Positions 44,703-56,456 of a stretch of 64,000 bases of DNA are shown here, one piece after another; the stretch's first letter is position 1, and every line of letters starts with the position of its first letter. Position numbers and translations under genes: made by a program. The stretch is from assembly GCA_007570785.1 (NCBI GenBank), contig ML664161.1, positions 9,280,470 to 9,344,469 on the forward strand, written 5' to 3'. This DNA is from Antilocapra americana. Lineage: Eukaryota; Chordata; Mammalia; Artiodactyla; Antilocapridae. The notes beneath the pieces were generated by a model that saw only the letters and a program-made list of their open reading frames with translations, was not told the origin of the DNA and did not search any database.

Positions 44703-46841
44703 TAAACAACAACATGAAAAGAGTAGAGGTGACTGCCTGTAAATAATTTATGCAGGCATCAATAATTAACATCTCAGAGGTGATCAAAGAATTTGGACTC
44801 AACACCCAAATCCTTTCCTCCAAATTTTCTGATGTTGTATATGATGACCCAGATTGTTTATGATCCTAGAGCGAGGTGGAGCCTGTTTGCCTTACATGAA
44901 TTCTCCTACATAATCAGCTAAACTTCCCACCAATTCTGTTCAGTAGAAAGCTTAGGCAGGCTTCCCTAATTAAGAGCAATAAAGAAAATGAGGGTTTTTT
45001 TTTAACCCAGGATTGTGAAGCAGATTCACATCCTTTACCAATGTAGTGGAGGCCAGTGTACTATGACTCAGCCTGAGCTATTAATATTTAGGACCTACGG
45101 AAAAGGAAGACCACTGTGGGATTACTGGTTCCTGACAGAGTGTGTCCACATTTTGAGAGGAGATACAGAAAAGGACCACCAAGCGACACAGATAGAGGTA
45201 AAGCCCAGTGATGTGATGGAGGCCAAAGATGATAAACTAGAACCTAGTCCTTTATTCCTATGGTCTAGGAAACAAAGCCTATGCTTAAGGCAACTTCTCC
45301 TGGTTCAAGAAAAGGAATCATACCACAATAAGAAAACTTTTTTCTGTCTTGAGGAATTCTAAAGTACAGTCTGGAAATCAAGTCAGACCTTGCTTGAGAC
45401 AGTAACAAAGTCTGCTTTACTAGAAATTCTTTTCCCTATGATAATCTTGCGATAATCAAACATATATTTGGTTTTTCTTTAGAAAACTAAGATAGTAAGA
45501 TAGTAAATATATTCATTACAGTTCTAACAAGATAATGTAGTAGACTAATAGATTGAAAACTCATCTTTTTTGTTTTGAGATTTATACTATTACTTGTAAA
45601 GTTCATGGATAGATGAATTAATATCTAATTAAATACTATTAAAACTTAAGTTCATAAATATGTAAATTGTGGTTTCTACCTTAAGGTATTCCATGAGTCT
45701 CCAGGAAATGGGTCTTTTAACTTATGTTCCTTATTTTTAAAGCATGAGAAGATATTTGTACTTGTTACTCGGGAGAGAGTTGGTAAAAGACCTTGGATGT
45801 TCATGGGAAAGTGCCAGGATGTATATTATTGGTAGCAGGCAGTCAAAGGTTTGGTAAGGAAAATGGCACAATTAGGACTGTTTTGTTTTCCCAAGTTTTA
45901 GATTATAAAAGTAATCCAGGTTTACAATTTAAAAAAATCAAACAGTACAGGAGTGCTATCTAAAATATTTACTATATGATAAGATATTGGCTTTTAATTT
46001 CACATTGGTGTTCCCAAGAGCATTGATTTAATATATACCAATTTTGTGGTCAGTCACATTCATGCAGAAAAAGAAAAGAAAACAAAGAAAGGATTCTAAT
46101 TAGGAAAATGAAACAATGTAATTTGAAAATATTGATAAACATTTCAAGTCTATGATATTATACATAATAGCTCCATTTAATCTTCAAAAAGAGAAGCATG
46201 CAAAATGTTAATAAAAAAATTAAAGGAAATTATGCTTAATGAAGGAGAAAATAGCCTAATATTTTAATAGCCTCTATAAAATAAGTTCAACTATGTGTGA
46301 AAGAGTAGGTAAAAATAATGAGAGACAAAGCACTATTTTTTTTTTCCCACATATGTGACTATATCAAGCATCACAGCTTTCATGCTAGTATGCATTAGGG
46401 GAACATTTTTTATTTTATATATATTAATGTAAAATTACCTAATATGGATGGTGAGCATGCAATTTTGCCTTGTAAACTCCAGCTGTAAGAAAAGGAAAGC
46501 ACTGTGATGAAATGGAGGTTGTCAAAGCAGAGCTCATTAAACTCTGAGCTCAATGGTGGCAAAGGCCACACCACCAAGCTGTTTGACAGTAGTTGTCAAA
46601 TACATAATAATAGTAGTGTCTAACATTGATTGCTTCCTATGTGTTATTACTCTAAGCACTGACATCATTTTATACAAATCTTGAAAAAAACCTCACAGAC
46701 TACTTCATGAATTAGTTTATTCACTATAGGGCAAAGGTTAAGAACTTCTGAAATTACCCAAATGCCTGAATTTTAGGTTTCCTGCGATTCACCTTTGTTG
46801 TCCAAAATATGAAATTTCTTTTCCTGTGAGTGGCTCTCTTG
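44703..46841. other. Intergenic with one unexplained open frame
   Basis: A frame of 115 codons at 45015-45362 (plus strand, starting MKQIHILYQCSGGQC) has no relative I recognise and no splice or promoter context, so I regard it as chance. MIR-like text lies at about 46610-46750. Confidence 0.4.
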
Positions 46842-46855
46842 TCTTTAGCATCTTA

Positions 46856-47060
46856 AGTGAAGTCGCTCAGTCATGTCTAACTCTTTGTGACCCCCGTGGA
46901 CTGTAGCCCACCAGGCTCCTCCGTTCATGGGATTCTCCAGGCAAGAGTACTGGAGTGGGTTGCCATTTCCTTCTCCAGGGGATCTACCTGACACAGGGAT
47001 CGAACCTGGGTCTCCCACATTGCAGGCAGATGCTTTAACCTCTGAGCCACAAGGGAAGCC
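46856..47060 (-). mobile_element. Bov-tA SINE, antisense, perfect 14-bp target-site duplication
   Basis: Near-consensus full-length copy (GAAGTCGCTCAGTCATGTCT to GAGCCACAAGGGAAGCC). TCTTTAGCATCTTA at 46842-46855 and 47061-47074 flanks it. Confidence 0.95.
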
Positions 47061-47717
47061 TCTTTAGCATCTTACACACTGCTTAATCCCTAATACTTGC
47101 TAGAATTTCAATAGCTCAGTCATTGTCTGTTTAAAACTTCTTGAGTCCTAGTGCCTTTGAGTTCATAACCCATACATTGTGAATTCCTGCACTGAGTCAT
47201 TCTTTTGTTCTGTTTCTGCTCCAGAGCTTATATATCACAACCATAGGGAAAAAGAGAACTGGTAAATTCATAAAGGCAATTTACATGGATAAAAAAGTAT
47301 AAATTTGGGGAACAAACAAAGAAAAACTTGCAAGGATCTCAAAAATCTGATTTTCTTATTTTGGAATGCCTCTTTAAAAGATAAGATATTTTTAAAGGCT
47401 ATAATCATAAATACCATTATCACACACATGAAAATAATTCCCTAATATTATCAAATATCTAGTCTGCATTCATATTTCATTGCTATCCCCTTGTTTTAAA
47501 TATGTTTTTATTGAATCTTTTCCTCAAAATTTTATTGTCAAAATTTTCATACTGCAAAGTCAAACTAATTTTACAGTGAACACCTATTTTCAGACCATCT
47601 AGATGATACCATTAATGTTTTACTATTTTTGGTTTTATGATATATCTATGTATATACATTAGTTCATCTGGTTTTTTTTTGTTGTTGTTGTTGTTTACAC
47701 ATTTTAAAGTAAATAAC

Positions 47718-47912
47718 AGGACTACTCTGGTGGTGCAGAGGTTAAGCATCTACCTTCCAATGCAGGGGACATGGGTTTGATCCCTGGTCAGGGAACTAGG
47801 ATCCCACATGCCTTTGGGCAACTGGGCCCTCACACAGTCACTTGAGAGCCCAAGCTACAATAAAGACCCCATGTGCCACAACTAAAACATGCTGCAGTCA
47901 AATAAATAAGTA
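47718..47912 (+). mobile_element. CHR-type SINE within old L1
   Basis: Reads ACAGGACTACTCTGGTGGTG, CAGGGAACTAGGATCCCACA, CCCATGTGCCACAACTAAAA and an A-rich tail. Confidence 0.86.
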
Positions 47913-48151
47913 ATTTTTTTAAAGTGAGTTACAGACATCAGTACAAATGAACAAATCTCAAGTATATATCGAGTTCAACAAACATATCTGAAACTCAAAC
48001 TGCTATCAAGATACAGAATATTGTCACTGCCATCATGCCCCTCCCCAATTATTCCCTATCTCCATTCCCTAAGAGATAACGACTCTTCTGATTTTTTTCT
48101 AGAATAGATTAGATTTGACTGTTCTTGAACCTTATACAAAGAGCCTTCCTT

Positions 48152-48380
48152 CCGGAGGAGCCTAGTGGGCTGCAGTCCATGGGGTCGCTAGGAGTCGGGC
48201 ACGACTGAGCAACTACACTTTCGCTTTTCACTTTCCTGCAGTGGAGAAGGCAATGGCAACCCACTCCAGTGCTCTTGCCTGGAGAATCCCAGGGACTGGG
48301 GAGCCTGGTGGGCTGCCGTCTATGGGGTCACACAGAGTCGGACTCGATTGAAGCGCCTTAGAAGTAGCAGCAGCAGCAGC
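48152..48380 (+). mobile_element. Bov-A2 dimeric SINE, 5'-truncated
   Basis: Part of the first monomer (GGAGGAGCCTAGTGGGCTGC), the CACTTTCGCTTTTCACTTTC linker, a complete second monomer and an AGCAGCAGCAGC tail. It sits within old L1 text. Confidence 0.92.
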
Positions 48381-48664
48381 TCTTTTGTGTGAGGCTTTTT
48401 TATACTCATCATAATGTTTTTGAGTGTCAGTCATCCATACTGTTGTGGGATGCAGCAATTCATTCCTTTTTACCTACTGAATAATATTACCTTGTGTGAA
48501 CATACCACAGTTTGTTTATACAGTCTCTGATGGACACCTGGGCTGTTTCCAGTTTGGGGATATTATGAATAAAGCTGCTGTGAAAAATCTTATACAAATC
48601 TTTTATTGTGGTCAGATGTACTGATTTTTCCTAAGTATTAATGTCATAGGGTAAGTGAGTACTA

Positions 48665-50095
48665 AGTTCTAAGTGAAGTCGCTCAGTCATGTCCGACTCT
48701 TTCAGGCCACAAGGACTGCAGTACGCCAGGCTTCCCTGTCCATCACCATACTGGAGCTTGCTCAGACTCATGTCCATTGAGTTGGTGATGCCATCCAACA
48801 ATCTATCAGATCTAATCCCTTGAATATATTTCTTTCTTCCACTGTATGATTGTAAGGGATTTGATTTAGGTTAAATCTGAATGGTCTAGTGGTTTTCCCT
48901 ACTTTCTTCAATTTAAGTCTGAATTTAGCAATAATGAGTTCATAGTCTGAACCACAGTCAGCTCCTGGTCTTGTTTTTGCTGACTGTATAGAGCTTCTCC
49001 ATCTTTGGCTGCAAAGAATATAATCATCCTGATTTCAGTATTGATCATCTGGTGATGTCCATGCGTAGAGTCTTTTGTGTTGTTGGAAGAGGGTGTTTGC
49101 TATGACTAATGCATTCTCTTGGCAAAATTCTGTTAGCCTTTGCCCTGCTTCATTTTGTACTCCAAGGCCAAACTTCCCTGTTACTCCAGGTATCTCTTGA
49201 CTTCCTACTTTTGCATCCCAGTCCCCTATAATGAAAAGGACATCTTTTTTTGGTGTTAGTTCTAGAAGGTCTTGTAGGTCATCACGGAACCATTCAACTT
49301 CAGCTTCTTCAGCATTAGTGGTTGGGGCATAGTCTTGGATTACTCTTATATTGAATGATCTGCTTTGGAAATGAACAGAGATCATTCTATTGTTTTTAAG
49401 ATTTTACCCAAGCACTGTATTCTGGACTCTTTTGTTGACTATGAGGGCTACTCCATTTCTTCTAAGGGATTCTTGCCCACAGTAGTAGATATAATAATGG
49501 TCATCTGAATTAAATTCACCCATTACAGTCCATTTTAGTTCACTGATTCCTAAAGGGTTGATGTTCACTTTTGCCACCTCCTGTTTGACCACTTTCAATT
49601 TACCTTGATTCATGGACCTAACATTCCAGGTTCCTATGCAATATTGTTCTTTATAGCATTGGACTTTACTTTCATAACTAGTCACATCCACAACTGGGTG
49701 TTGCTTTTGTTTTGGCTCTGTCTCTTCATTCTTTCTGGAGTTTTTTCTCCACTCTTCTCCAGTAGCGTATTGGGCACTTACCCACCTGGGGAGTTGATCT
49801 TTCAGCGTCGTATCTTTTTGCCTACTTTAGTACTGTATATGGGGTTCTCAAGGCAAGAATACTAAGTGGTTTGCCATTCCCTTCTCCAGTGGACCACGTT
49901 TTGTCACAACTCTCCACCATGACCTGTCTGTCTTGGGTGGCTCTACACAGTGTGGCTCATAATTTCATTGCGTTAGCCAAGGCTGTGGTCCATGTGATCA
50001 GTATGGTTAGTTTTCTGTGACTGTGGTTTTCATTCTATCTGACCTCTGATGGATAAGAGGCTCGTGGAAGCATCCTGATGGGAGAGACAGACCGT
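48665..50095 (-). mobile_element. BovB LINE, antisense: 5' end and endonuclease joined to 3' end
   Basis: On the minus strand the copy starts with the BovB 5' region (CCCCCACGGTCTGTCTCTCC), continues through the endonuclease, then skips the reverse transcriptase and joins the 3' end at about 48810-48665. The 5' region is rarely kept because most BovB copies are 5'-truncated. The element interrupts the old L1. Confidence 0.93.
48815..49691 (-). pseudogene. BovB endonuclease (APE-type) remnant
   Basis: Blocks are YCIGTWNVRSMNQGKLKVVK, LGISELKWTVMGEFNSDDHY, YYCGQESLRRNGVALIVNKR (49404-49691), then VLFIIGDWDAKVGSQE, FQQHKRLYAWTSPDD (49035-49385), and PGADCGSDYELIIAKF near 48940. In the family the last motif is SDH. 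Here the histidine codon has become TAT (48944-48942), removing a catalytic residue. A stop and frame break separate the two main blocks. Confidence 0.92.
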
Positions 50096-50382
50096 GGGGG
50101 AATCTGGATCTTCTTTATTTATCAGTCTTGTTACATTCTAAGGAGTGTGTAGTGTTATTTCATTTTGCTGTTTATTTGCATATCTCTGATTACTAATGAC
50201 ATGGAGCACTTTTTTTTATGTGCGTCTTGGTCATTACCATTAGTTTGTATCCTTTTGTGAAGTGTCTGTTTAAACCTTCCAGATTTAGATCTATCATTCG
50301 TTACTTTTTTATTGTAATTTTTTTATTCTTTCTTTTCCCTTTTCCTGCCTTCTTCTGGCTTAAATGTTTTTGAATTTTGTTG

Positions 50383-50466
50383 TTTTAGTTGCTCAGTTGT
50401 GTCCAACTCACTGAGACCCCATGGACTGTAGCCCACGAGGCTGCTCTGTCCATGGGATTTCCCAAT
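50383..50466 (-). mobile_element. Bov-A SINE fragment, antisense
   Basis: Reads TTAGTTGCTCAGTTGTGTCC, CATGGACTGTAGCCCACGAG, CTGTCCATGGGATTTCCC, then returns to old L1 text. Confidence 0.85.
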
Positions 50467-50577
50467 TTTCTTTGCCTCTTTGCATTTTTATTTATGCCTC
50501 TTTAAATTTTTAATTTAGTGTTTTCTCTAGGGATTACAGTATATAGTCAACTTTCATACTCTACTTCACATAACATG

Positions 50578-50943
50578 TGCTATGGTCTCAATGTTTGCAT
50601 CCCTGCAAAATTCATATGTAAAAATCTCAATGCCCAGTGTAATAGTGTCAGAATGTAGGGCCTCTGGAAGGTGCTTATATCATGAGGGTGAAGCCCTCAG
50701 GAATGAGATTGTTTTTCTTATAAAAGAGACTGCATAGAGATCGCTTACCCCTTCCACCATGTGAGGATACAGTAAGAAATCAGAGGTCTGCAACCTGGAA
50801 GAAGGTCTTCACCAGAACCTCACCGTGCTGTAACCCAGATTTTGGACTTTCAGCCTAAAGAGCTGTGAGCAATAAATTACTGCTATTTATACACCACTCA
50901 ATCTCTGTTACTTTTGTTCTAACAGCCTAAACAGATTAAAACA
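50578..50943 (+). mobile_element. Solo LTR, MaLR/ERVL-like, with 5-bp target-site duplication
   Basis: The element begins TGCTATGGTCTCAATG and ends TAAAACA, giving the TG...CA termini of an LTR. ACATG occurs at 50573-50577 and 50944-50948 as a 5-bp duplication. Inside are CATGAGGGTGAAGCCCTCAG, a TATA-like CTTATAAAAG near 50717, CCATGTGAGGATACAGTAAG and a polyadenylation signal AATAAA near 50869. No internal retroviral region remains, so it is a solo LTR from an old non-autonomous retroelement. The subfamily (MST- or MLT1-like) is uncertain. Confidence 0.75.
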
Positions 50944-51000
50944 ACATGTGCAAACTTTGCAACCATATGAGTTCATTTACCATCTCCTGCCTTTCTTCTT

Positions 51001-51780
51001 TTTAAAAAATCATTTATTTTCCGTTGTGCTGGGTCTTCATTGCTGTGCATATTGTTGTTTGGTCTCTCTGTTGTGTCCAACACGTTGTGACCCCATGGAC
51101 TGCAGCACACAAGGCCTCCCTGTCCATCACCATCTCCCAGAGCTTGCTCAAACTCATGTCCATTGAGTTGGTGATACCATCCAACCATTTCACCCTCTGT
51201 CATCCTCTTCTCCTCCTGACTTCTATCTTTCCTGGCATCAGGGTCTTTTCAAATGAGTCAGCTCTTCACATCAGGTGGCCAAAGTATTGGAGTTTCAGCT
51301 TCAGCATCAGTCCTTCCAATGAATATTCAGGACTGCTTTCCTTTAGGATGGACTGGCTGGATCTCCTTGCAGTCCAAGGGACTCTCAAGAGTCTTCTCCA
51401 ACACCACAGTTCAAAAGCATCAATTCTTTGGCATTCAGCTTTCTTTATGGTTCAACTCTCACATACATACACGATTACTGGTAAAACCATAGCTTTGACT
51501 AAACGGACAGAGTAATCGTCTCTGTTTTTGAATACGCTGTGTGTGTGCTTTCTCTAGTTGTGGACAGTGGGGGCTACCCTTTATTGTGCAGGCTTCTCAT
51601 TGTTTTGTCTTCTCTTGTTGAGGAGCATAAGCTCTAGGTGCACCAGCTTCAGTAGTTGTGGTGTGAAGGCTTAGTTGCTCTATGCCATGTGGAATCCTCC
51701 CAGACCAGGAATTAAACCCGAGTCCTTTGCCTTGGCAGAAAGATCATTATCCACTTTACCACCAAGAAAGTCCACTATAT
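51001..51780 (-). mobile_element. CHR-type SINE, antisense, split by a BovB fragment
   Basis: The left piece (about 51001-51048) reads TTGTGCTGGGTCTTCATTGC. The right piece (about 51525-51780) reads TTTCTCTAGTTGTGGACAGT, CTTCTCATTGTTTTGTCTTC, GACCAGGAATTAAACCCGAG, CACCAAGAAAGTCC. They join into one long-form antisense CHR. Confidence 0.85.
51050..51520 (-). mobile_element. BovB LINE 3' fragment, antisense, inside a CHR SINE
   Basis: On the minus strand this runs from KVHLVKAMVLPVIVYVC-like coding text to the 3' end (plus strand GGTCTCTCTGTTGTGTCCAA at the left). GCTGTGCAT and GCTGTGTGT at the two junctions are a likely target-site duplication. Confidence 0.9.
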
Positions 51781-53240
51781 CCTGCCTTTCCATACGCTGT
51801 AGTTGTCATATGTATATTTCATTTCTATTTCACCCTATAGAAAAGGCTATAATTTTTGTTTTAAGCAGTTACATGTCTTTTAAAGAAATCAATAGATTTC
51901 AATTACATTTACTCAGTTACCTACCATTTCTTAAAATTCTTCATTTCTTCCTGAGGATTAAAGTTTCCAGGTAGAATCATCAGTCTAAAAAATTTTCTTT
52001 AGCATTTCTTATAATATCAGTGTGCTAGCAATTAATTCTTAGTTTTCCCTTATTTGAAAATGTCTTTATTTTGCCTTCATTCTGGGAGGATATTTTCACC
52101 TGATATAGAATTTGAGGTACTAGCTAAAAAACCTAAAACTAAGAACTATTAAGTTTTTTCTTTCAGTATTTGTTTAATGTTGTACCACTGTCTCCTGGTC
52201 TCCACAGTTTCTAATGAGAAGTCAGTATTATTTGCAAATTGTCCTCTTATTTGTAATGTGTCTTTTTTCCCCATGGCTACTTTTAAGATGCTGCCTTTTC
52301 TTTGGATTTCAACAATTTGATCATGATGTGCAAGCCATTCTTTGTATTTATCCTAATTTGTCTTGAAATAGAAAAAGTTTCCTCTGGCAAAAGCTATGCC
52401 TTTTGCCAAATTTGAGAACATTTTGGTCATTGTTTCTTAAAATTATTTCCCTCCTTTCTCTCTCTCCTTCTGGGATTCCAATTATAGGTTGTACTTTCCC
52501 ACAGGTTCCAAAAGCTGTCATTGTTTATCCAAAAATTTTCTCTTTGTTCTTACAATTGGGTACTTTTTATTGATTTATTTTCAGGTTGACTGACTCTATT
52601 CTATCATTAAGCCCATCCTTCTCCTTAGTGCAGTAGGGGTAATCTAGTATTTAGCCCATTATTATCATTATTATTATTAATCATAACCTACTATTTAGCC
52701 CATCCAGTTAATTTTTTAGTTTAGGTATTTTATTTTCCATGCCAAAATTTCCATTTGATTCTTTTTAAAAGTCACGTTTATTAAAATATTACTCAGTACA
52801 GTAAAATTCATGACTCTTGGCAAAGATATACATTTGTGTAACTACTACCAAATCAAGACATGAGTACTTCCATCATCCCAAAGAGTTCTCTTGTGCCATT
52901 TTGCAGTAGACCGACTCCTACCCCTTCACCCTGTTAACCATTGATATGTTTTTTTGTCCCTTTATCATTGTCTTTTTCAGAATGCCACGTCAATGGAGTC
53001 ATTCAACATGCAGATTTTTTGTTTCTGTTTTTTTTTTTTCCCCCACTTAATATGATGCTTGTAAGAGTCATCCATTTTGTTGCATGTAAACTCCTGATTA
53101 TTTTCCCAGGTTTTGTATTTCCTTTTTATGCATTCACTAATGATATACACTTGGCTTTTTTCCAGCTTTTAGCAATTTTGAATAAAATTTCCTCTAAGTC
53201 TTCTCCTATGCATATCTTTCGGATTACCTCAGCTTGAGTT

Positions 53241-53542
53241 TTTCCATGTGTGTGTACATGTAGCATTCTGCTTGCAATTCAGACAGAAGTCACCAAAGGT
53301 AAATATCTGTATCTGTTAGGATATTTTATATATAATGCTCAGTTGAGATATATATATTTTGCAAAATTATTTTTAAGTTGAAACAACACAGTAAATAACA
53401 TTAGGTTGCTTGGATTTTGCCTCCTATATAAATCTATTGTATTATTACATTTGTTATAATTTTAACTATTAAATCATAAAGATCTAATTGTTTCACAGAC
53501 AGTTTGGGATGAGCTTCATTCATTCCAGGTGTGCTATATATG
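53241..53542. other. AT-rich intergenic, nothing recognised
   Basis: A short unassigned stretch between the L1 complex and the next SINE. Confidence 0.4.
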
Positions 53543-53747
53543 AAAGTGAAAGTTGCTCAGTTGTGTCTGATTCTTTGTGACCCCATGGACTGTAGTCTGC
53601 CAGGCTCCTCTTCCCATGGAACTCTCCAGGCAAGAATGCTGGAGTGGGTAGCCATTCCCTTCTCCAAGGGATCTTCCCAACCCTGGGATCGAACCCAGGT
53701 CTCCCACATTGCAGGTGAATTATTTACCATATGAGCCACCAAGAAGC
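53543..53747 (-). mobile_element. Bov-tA SINE, antisense
   Basis: Reads AAAGTTGCTCAGTTGTGTCT, GGATCGAACCCAGGTCTCCC, GAGCCACCAAGAAGCCC. Full length. Confidence 0.92.
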
Positions 53748-54099
53748 CCTATAGTGTATATAGTTTGAATGACTTATAAATTGTTCCTCCTCTTGACCAC
53801 CCCTTCCCATCTCAGTATTTTGCAAGATTTAATTAGTTGTATATCTGGTGCCACTTACTTGCTACAGTTGTTATAATTTGATGGCAAACCCACTTATCAT
53901 TGAGGGAGAGAGAATGTGTGTCTGATTAGTCCCAAGAATTTTTTTGAGCTGTGCCATATACGATCCTCTTTGTCTATGCAACTCCATCTTGGATTTTTTT
54001 TTTTTTTTGGTCTTACTATTTTTATCATTCTATAGAGAAGAGGCTAGTGATGAGTACTAATTTTTTTTAAAGATTATTTTAAAAATCTATTATTATTTG
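53748..54099. other. Intergenic, nothing recognised
   Basis: Unassigned, with a T-rich run near 53996-54009. Confidence 0.4.
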
Positions 54100-54261
54100 A
54101 CTAGGCTGGGTCTTAGTTGTGGCATGCAGGACCTTTAATTTCAGCATTTGGGCTCTTAGTTGTGCCAGCATGCAGGATCTAGTTCCCTGACCAGGGATTG
54201 AACCTGGGTCCTCTGCATTGTGAGTGCAGAGTCTTATATGCTGGACCACCAGGAAAGTCCC
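54100..54261 (-). mobile_element. CHR-type SINE, antisense
   Basis: Reads GACTAGGCTGGGTCTTAGTT, CCCTGACCAGGGATTGAACC, GACCACCAGGAAAGTCCC. Confidence 0.87.
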
Positions 54262-55140
54262 CAATACTAATCTTAAATACAGTTTTATTTTTTCTGCCCA
54301 CAAGTAAATTAATGTCTGCTCTTAAATATCTACTCACACTATTTGGGGGAAAAAAAGTCAAGTATCAGTACTAACAGATGCTGCATGTAAATTGTTAGCA
54401 AGTAATGACTACAACTCAGATGATTAAGAATTTTGTAACAGAAAGTTCTGTTATGTTTTAATTTTTACATACAATTATGATAATTAGCACATTGTTAGAA
54501 TATAAATCTTTGCTTTTTAAAGTTTATTTTTTACTATTTCTTTATCACCACTGGCTTCATTATGTAAATACTAAGTACTGAATAAACTAAATGTCAATTT
54601 TTTAATTACCATAGTTCATCTTACTAGTGGGACCTGCAGATGTTTAGAGATTTTTTTGGGGGTGTTAACATTCAAAGCAAAAGTACTAGATGGTGTATAA
54701 CTCCAGAGTTGAATTTTAAGATTCCCTAATATGCATACTATCTTTTTATCTGAAGTAATAAATAAGCTAAGATCTTGAGAGTGGGGGGAAAAAAGGCTCT
54801 CATACATAAGAATGGTATTACTGGGCCTTTTGGCAATTGTGTTCAACTTTGTAAGAAATACCCACACCAGCAATGTATAAGAGGTCGTGTTACTCCACAT
54901 CCTCATTGGAACTTGGTACCAAATCTATCTTGAAGTAAAAAAGGATTTAATTTACTTTGCAAATTCACAGAATCAGTATAAGGGTCAGCATTGAGAAATG
55001 GGCAGAAGCTAGAGAGCTCCAGAGATATAGGCAGTGGAAACATAAGCCAAGATTACTGTACCCAAAGAATCTGCTCTGCACATTGTTGAACCTATTAGAA
55101 TATATATGATCCTTAACCCTTTTCATATGTTTGTACATGT
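54262..55140. other. Intergenic with possible old L1
   Basis: The text at about 54810-54910 (GGCCTTTTGGCAATTGTGTT, CCACACCAGCAATGTATAAG, CACATCCTCATTGGAACTTG) resembles antisense old L1. The rest is unassigned. Confidence 0.4.
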
Positions 55141-55330
55141 GTGTCAGTCTCTCAGTTGTGTCCAACTCTTTGAGACCCCATGCACTGTAGCTCACCAGGT
55201 TTCTCTGTTCGTGGAATTCTCCAGGCAAGAATATGGAGTGGGTAGCCATTCCCTTTTCCAGCAGATCTTCCCGATCCAGGGATCTAACCCAAGTCTTCTG
55301 CATTGCAGGCAGATTAATTACCATCTGAGC
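55141..55330 (-). mobile_element. Bov-tA SINE, antisense
   Basis: Reads GTCAGTCTCTCAGTTGTGTC, GATCCAGGGATCTAACCCAA, and ends within the head at CATCTGAGC. Confidence 0.87.
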
Positions 55331-56271
55331 TTTAGCACATGCTAAAAATTCAAAGTCCTCTGAGAAAGCATAAGATTGACTGAGCTCTAATCATGGGAAG
55401 AGGATGGCTCCACTCAAATCTATGGTAACAGACAAATAATACCTCCCATTAAACCATACAATGAGGAATTCCTCAAAAGGAAAATCACTATTTTTAGTAA
55501 GGAAGGGTTCAACAGCCAGGAAAACAACCGTCCACTAAAACACTCATGATAGAAAATTTGAAGAGTACAAAAAAAAAAGGAAAGAAGGGAAAGAAATAAT
55601 CTCCCTAAATGCAACAGTCAAGATATAAACACTAACAACATTTTATATATTTCATTTATGTTAATTTTTTTCTAGGCATGGGATTTATATACAGCTGCAT
55701 TATGCACTTGAATATCACAACACTATCTCACCTTTAAAATATTTCCCAATGTATTTCTATTATTTCTTACATGTAATTTTCCCTCTATTATTAAGCCCAC
55801 AGTAAATCGGCTTATGTTAAATGTTTATACCAACTGAGGCCAAATATCCACAATTTTTTGATGGCCTAGGTTCCGTTTTTATTTCAACTGAATTGCAATT
55901 ACATTTTTTCCATTCATTTAAATAGCAGCAACAAAAGACTTTTAAGTATAATCAAAGTATTCAAATTGTTGTCATAGTAAATACTACCCTATAGAGATGG
56001 AGTTACTGTCAAAACTAAAATGGGATGACATGGATGTTTACAAGTCAGTTGATAGTATGGAAGAGGCAATTTATAAGTATTAGTGTATATGTATGAAAAT
56101 GTAGGTTGTAGGAAAATTGAATTTTTGACATGGATAATTGTCTATGTTCATAAACAATGGCACATTTTATCTGGTCAGTTTCGTACCATTAGTATTAACT
56201 CTTATCCATTCATAGCTGGACCAAATATGGTAAAAAAACCATTCTATTCTTTGGTAATTTACTTAACTGTC
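55331..56271. other. AT-rich intergenic, nothing recognised
   Basis: No gene. Weak L1-like text may be present around 55620-55900. Confidence 0.4.
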
Positions 56272-56371
56272 AATTAAAGATGCAAATTATTTTATTCTTT
56301 TGTAAATTTATTAATTGTGGAAATTAAAGATGCAAATTATTTTATTCTTTTGTAAATTTATTAATTGTGGA
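56272..56371 (+). repeat. Perfect 50-bp tandem duplication
   Basis: The 50-base unit starting AATTAAAGATGCAAATTATT occurs twice with no difference, at 56272-56321 and 56322-56371. The unit is AT-rich and matches no repeat family I know. Confidence 0.95.
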
Positions 56372-56456
56372 AATATACTGCTTAATTTTTCCTGAAAATT
56401 TGTCATAAATATGAATTAAAGTAAAAATAATAGAAACCTTTTTTAGGGAAGTGGTC

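Larger units (their letters stand above)
47460..53240 (-). repeat. Nested old L1 (L1M) complex, antisense
   Basis: Old antisense L1 text appears at 47460-47715, 47913-48150, 48381-48660, 50096-50380, 50467-50572, 50949-51000 and 51781-53240. Examples are CTGATGGACACCTGGGCTGT, CTGTTTATTTGCATATCTCT, AAATGTCTTTATTTTGCCTT and TTCTAATGAGAAGTCAGTAT. Two or more adjacent old L1 copies may be present, because a fresh 3' UTR-like start seems to occur near 52760. All other elements listed in this interval interrupt it. Confidence 0.65.

Noticed and set aside
45015..45362. 115-codon open frame beginning MKQIHILYQ
   Set aside because: No known relative, no promoter or splice context, and codon use looks random. 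Left as unexplained non-coding sequence.
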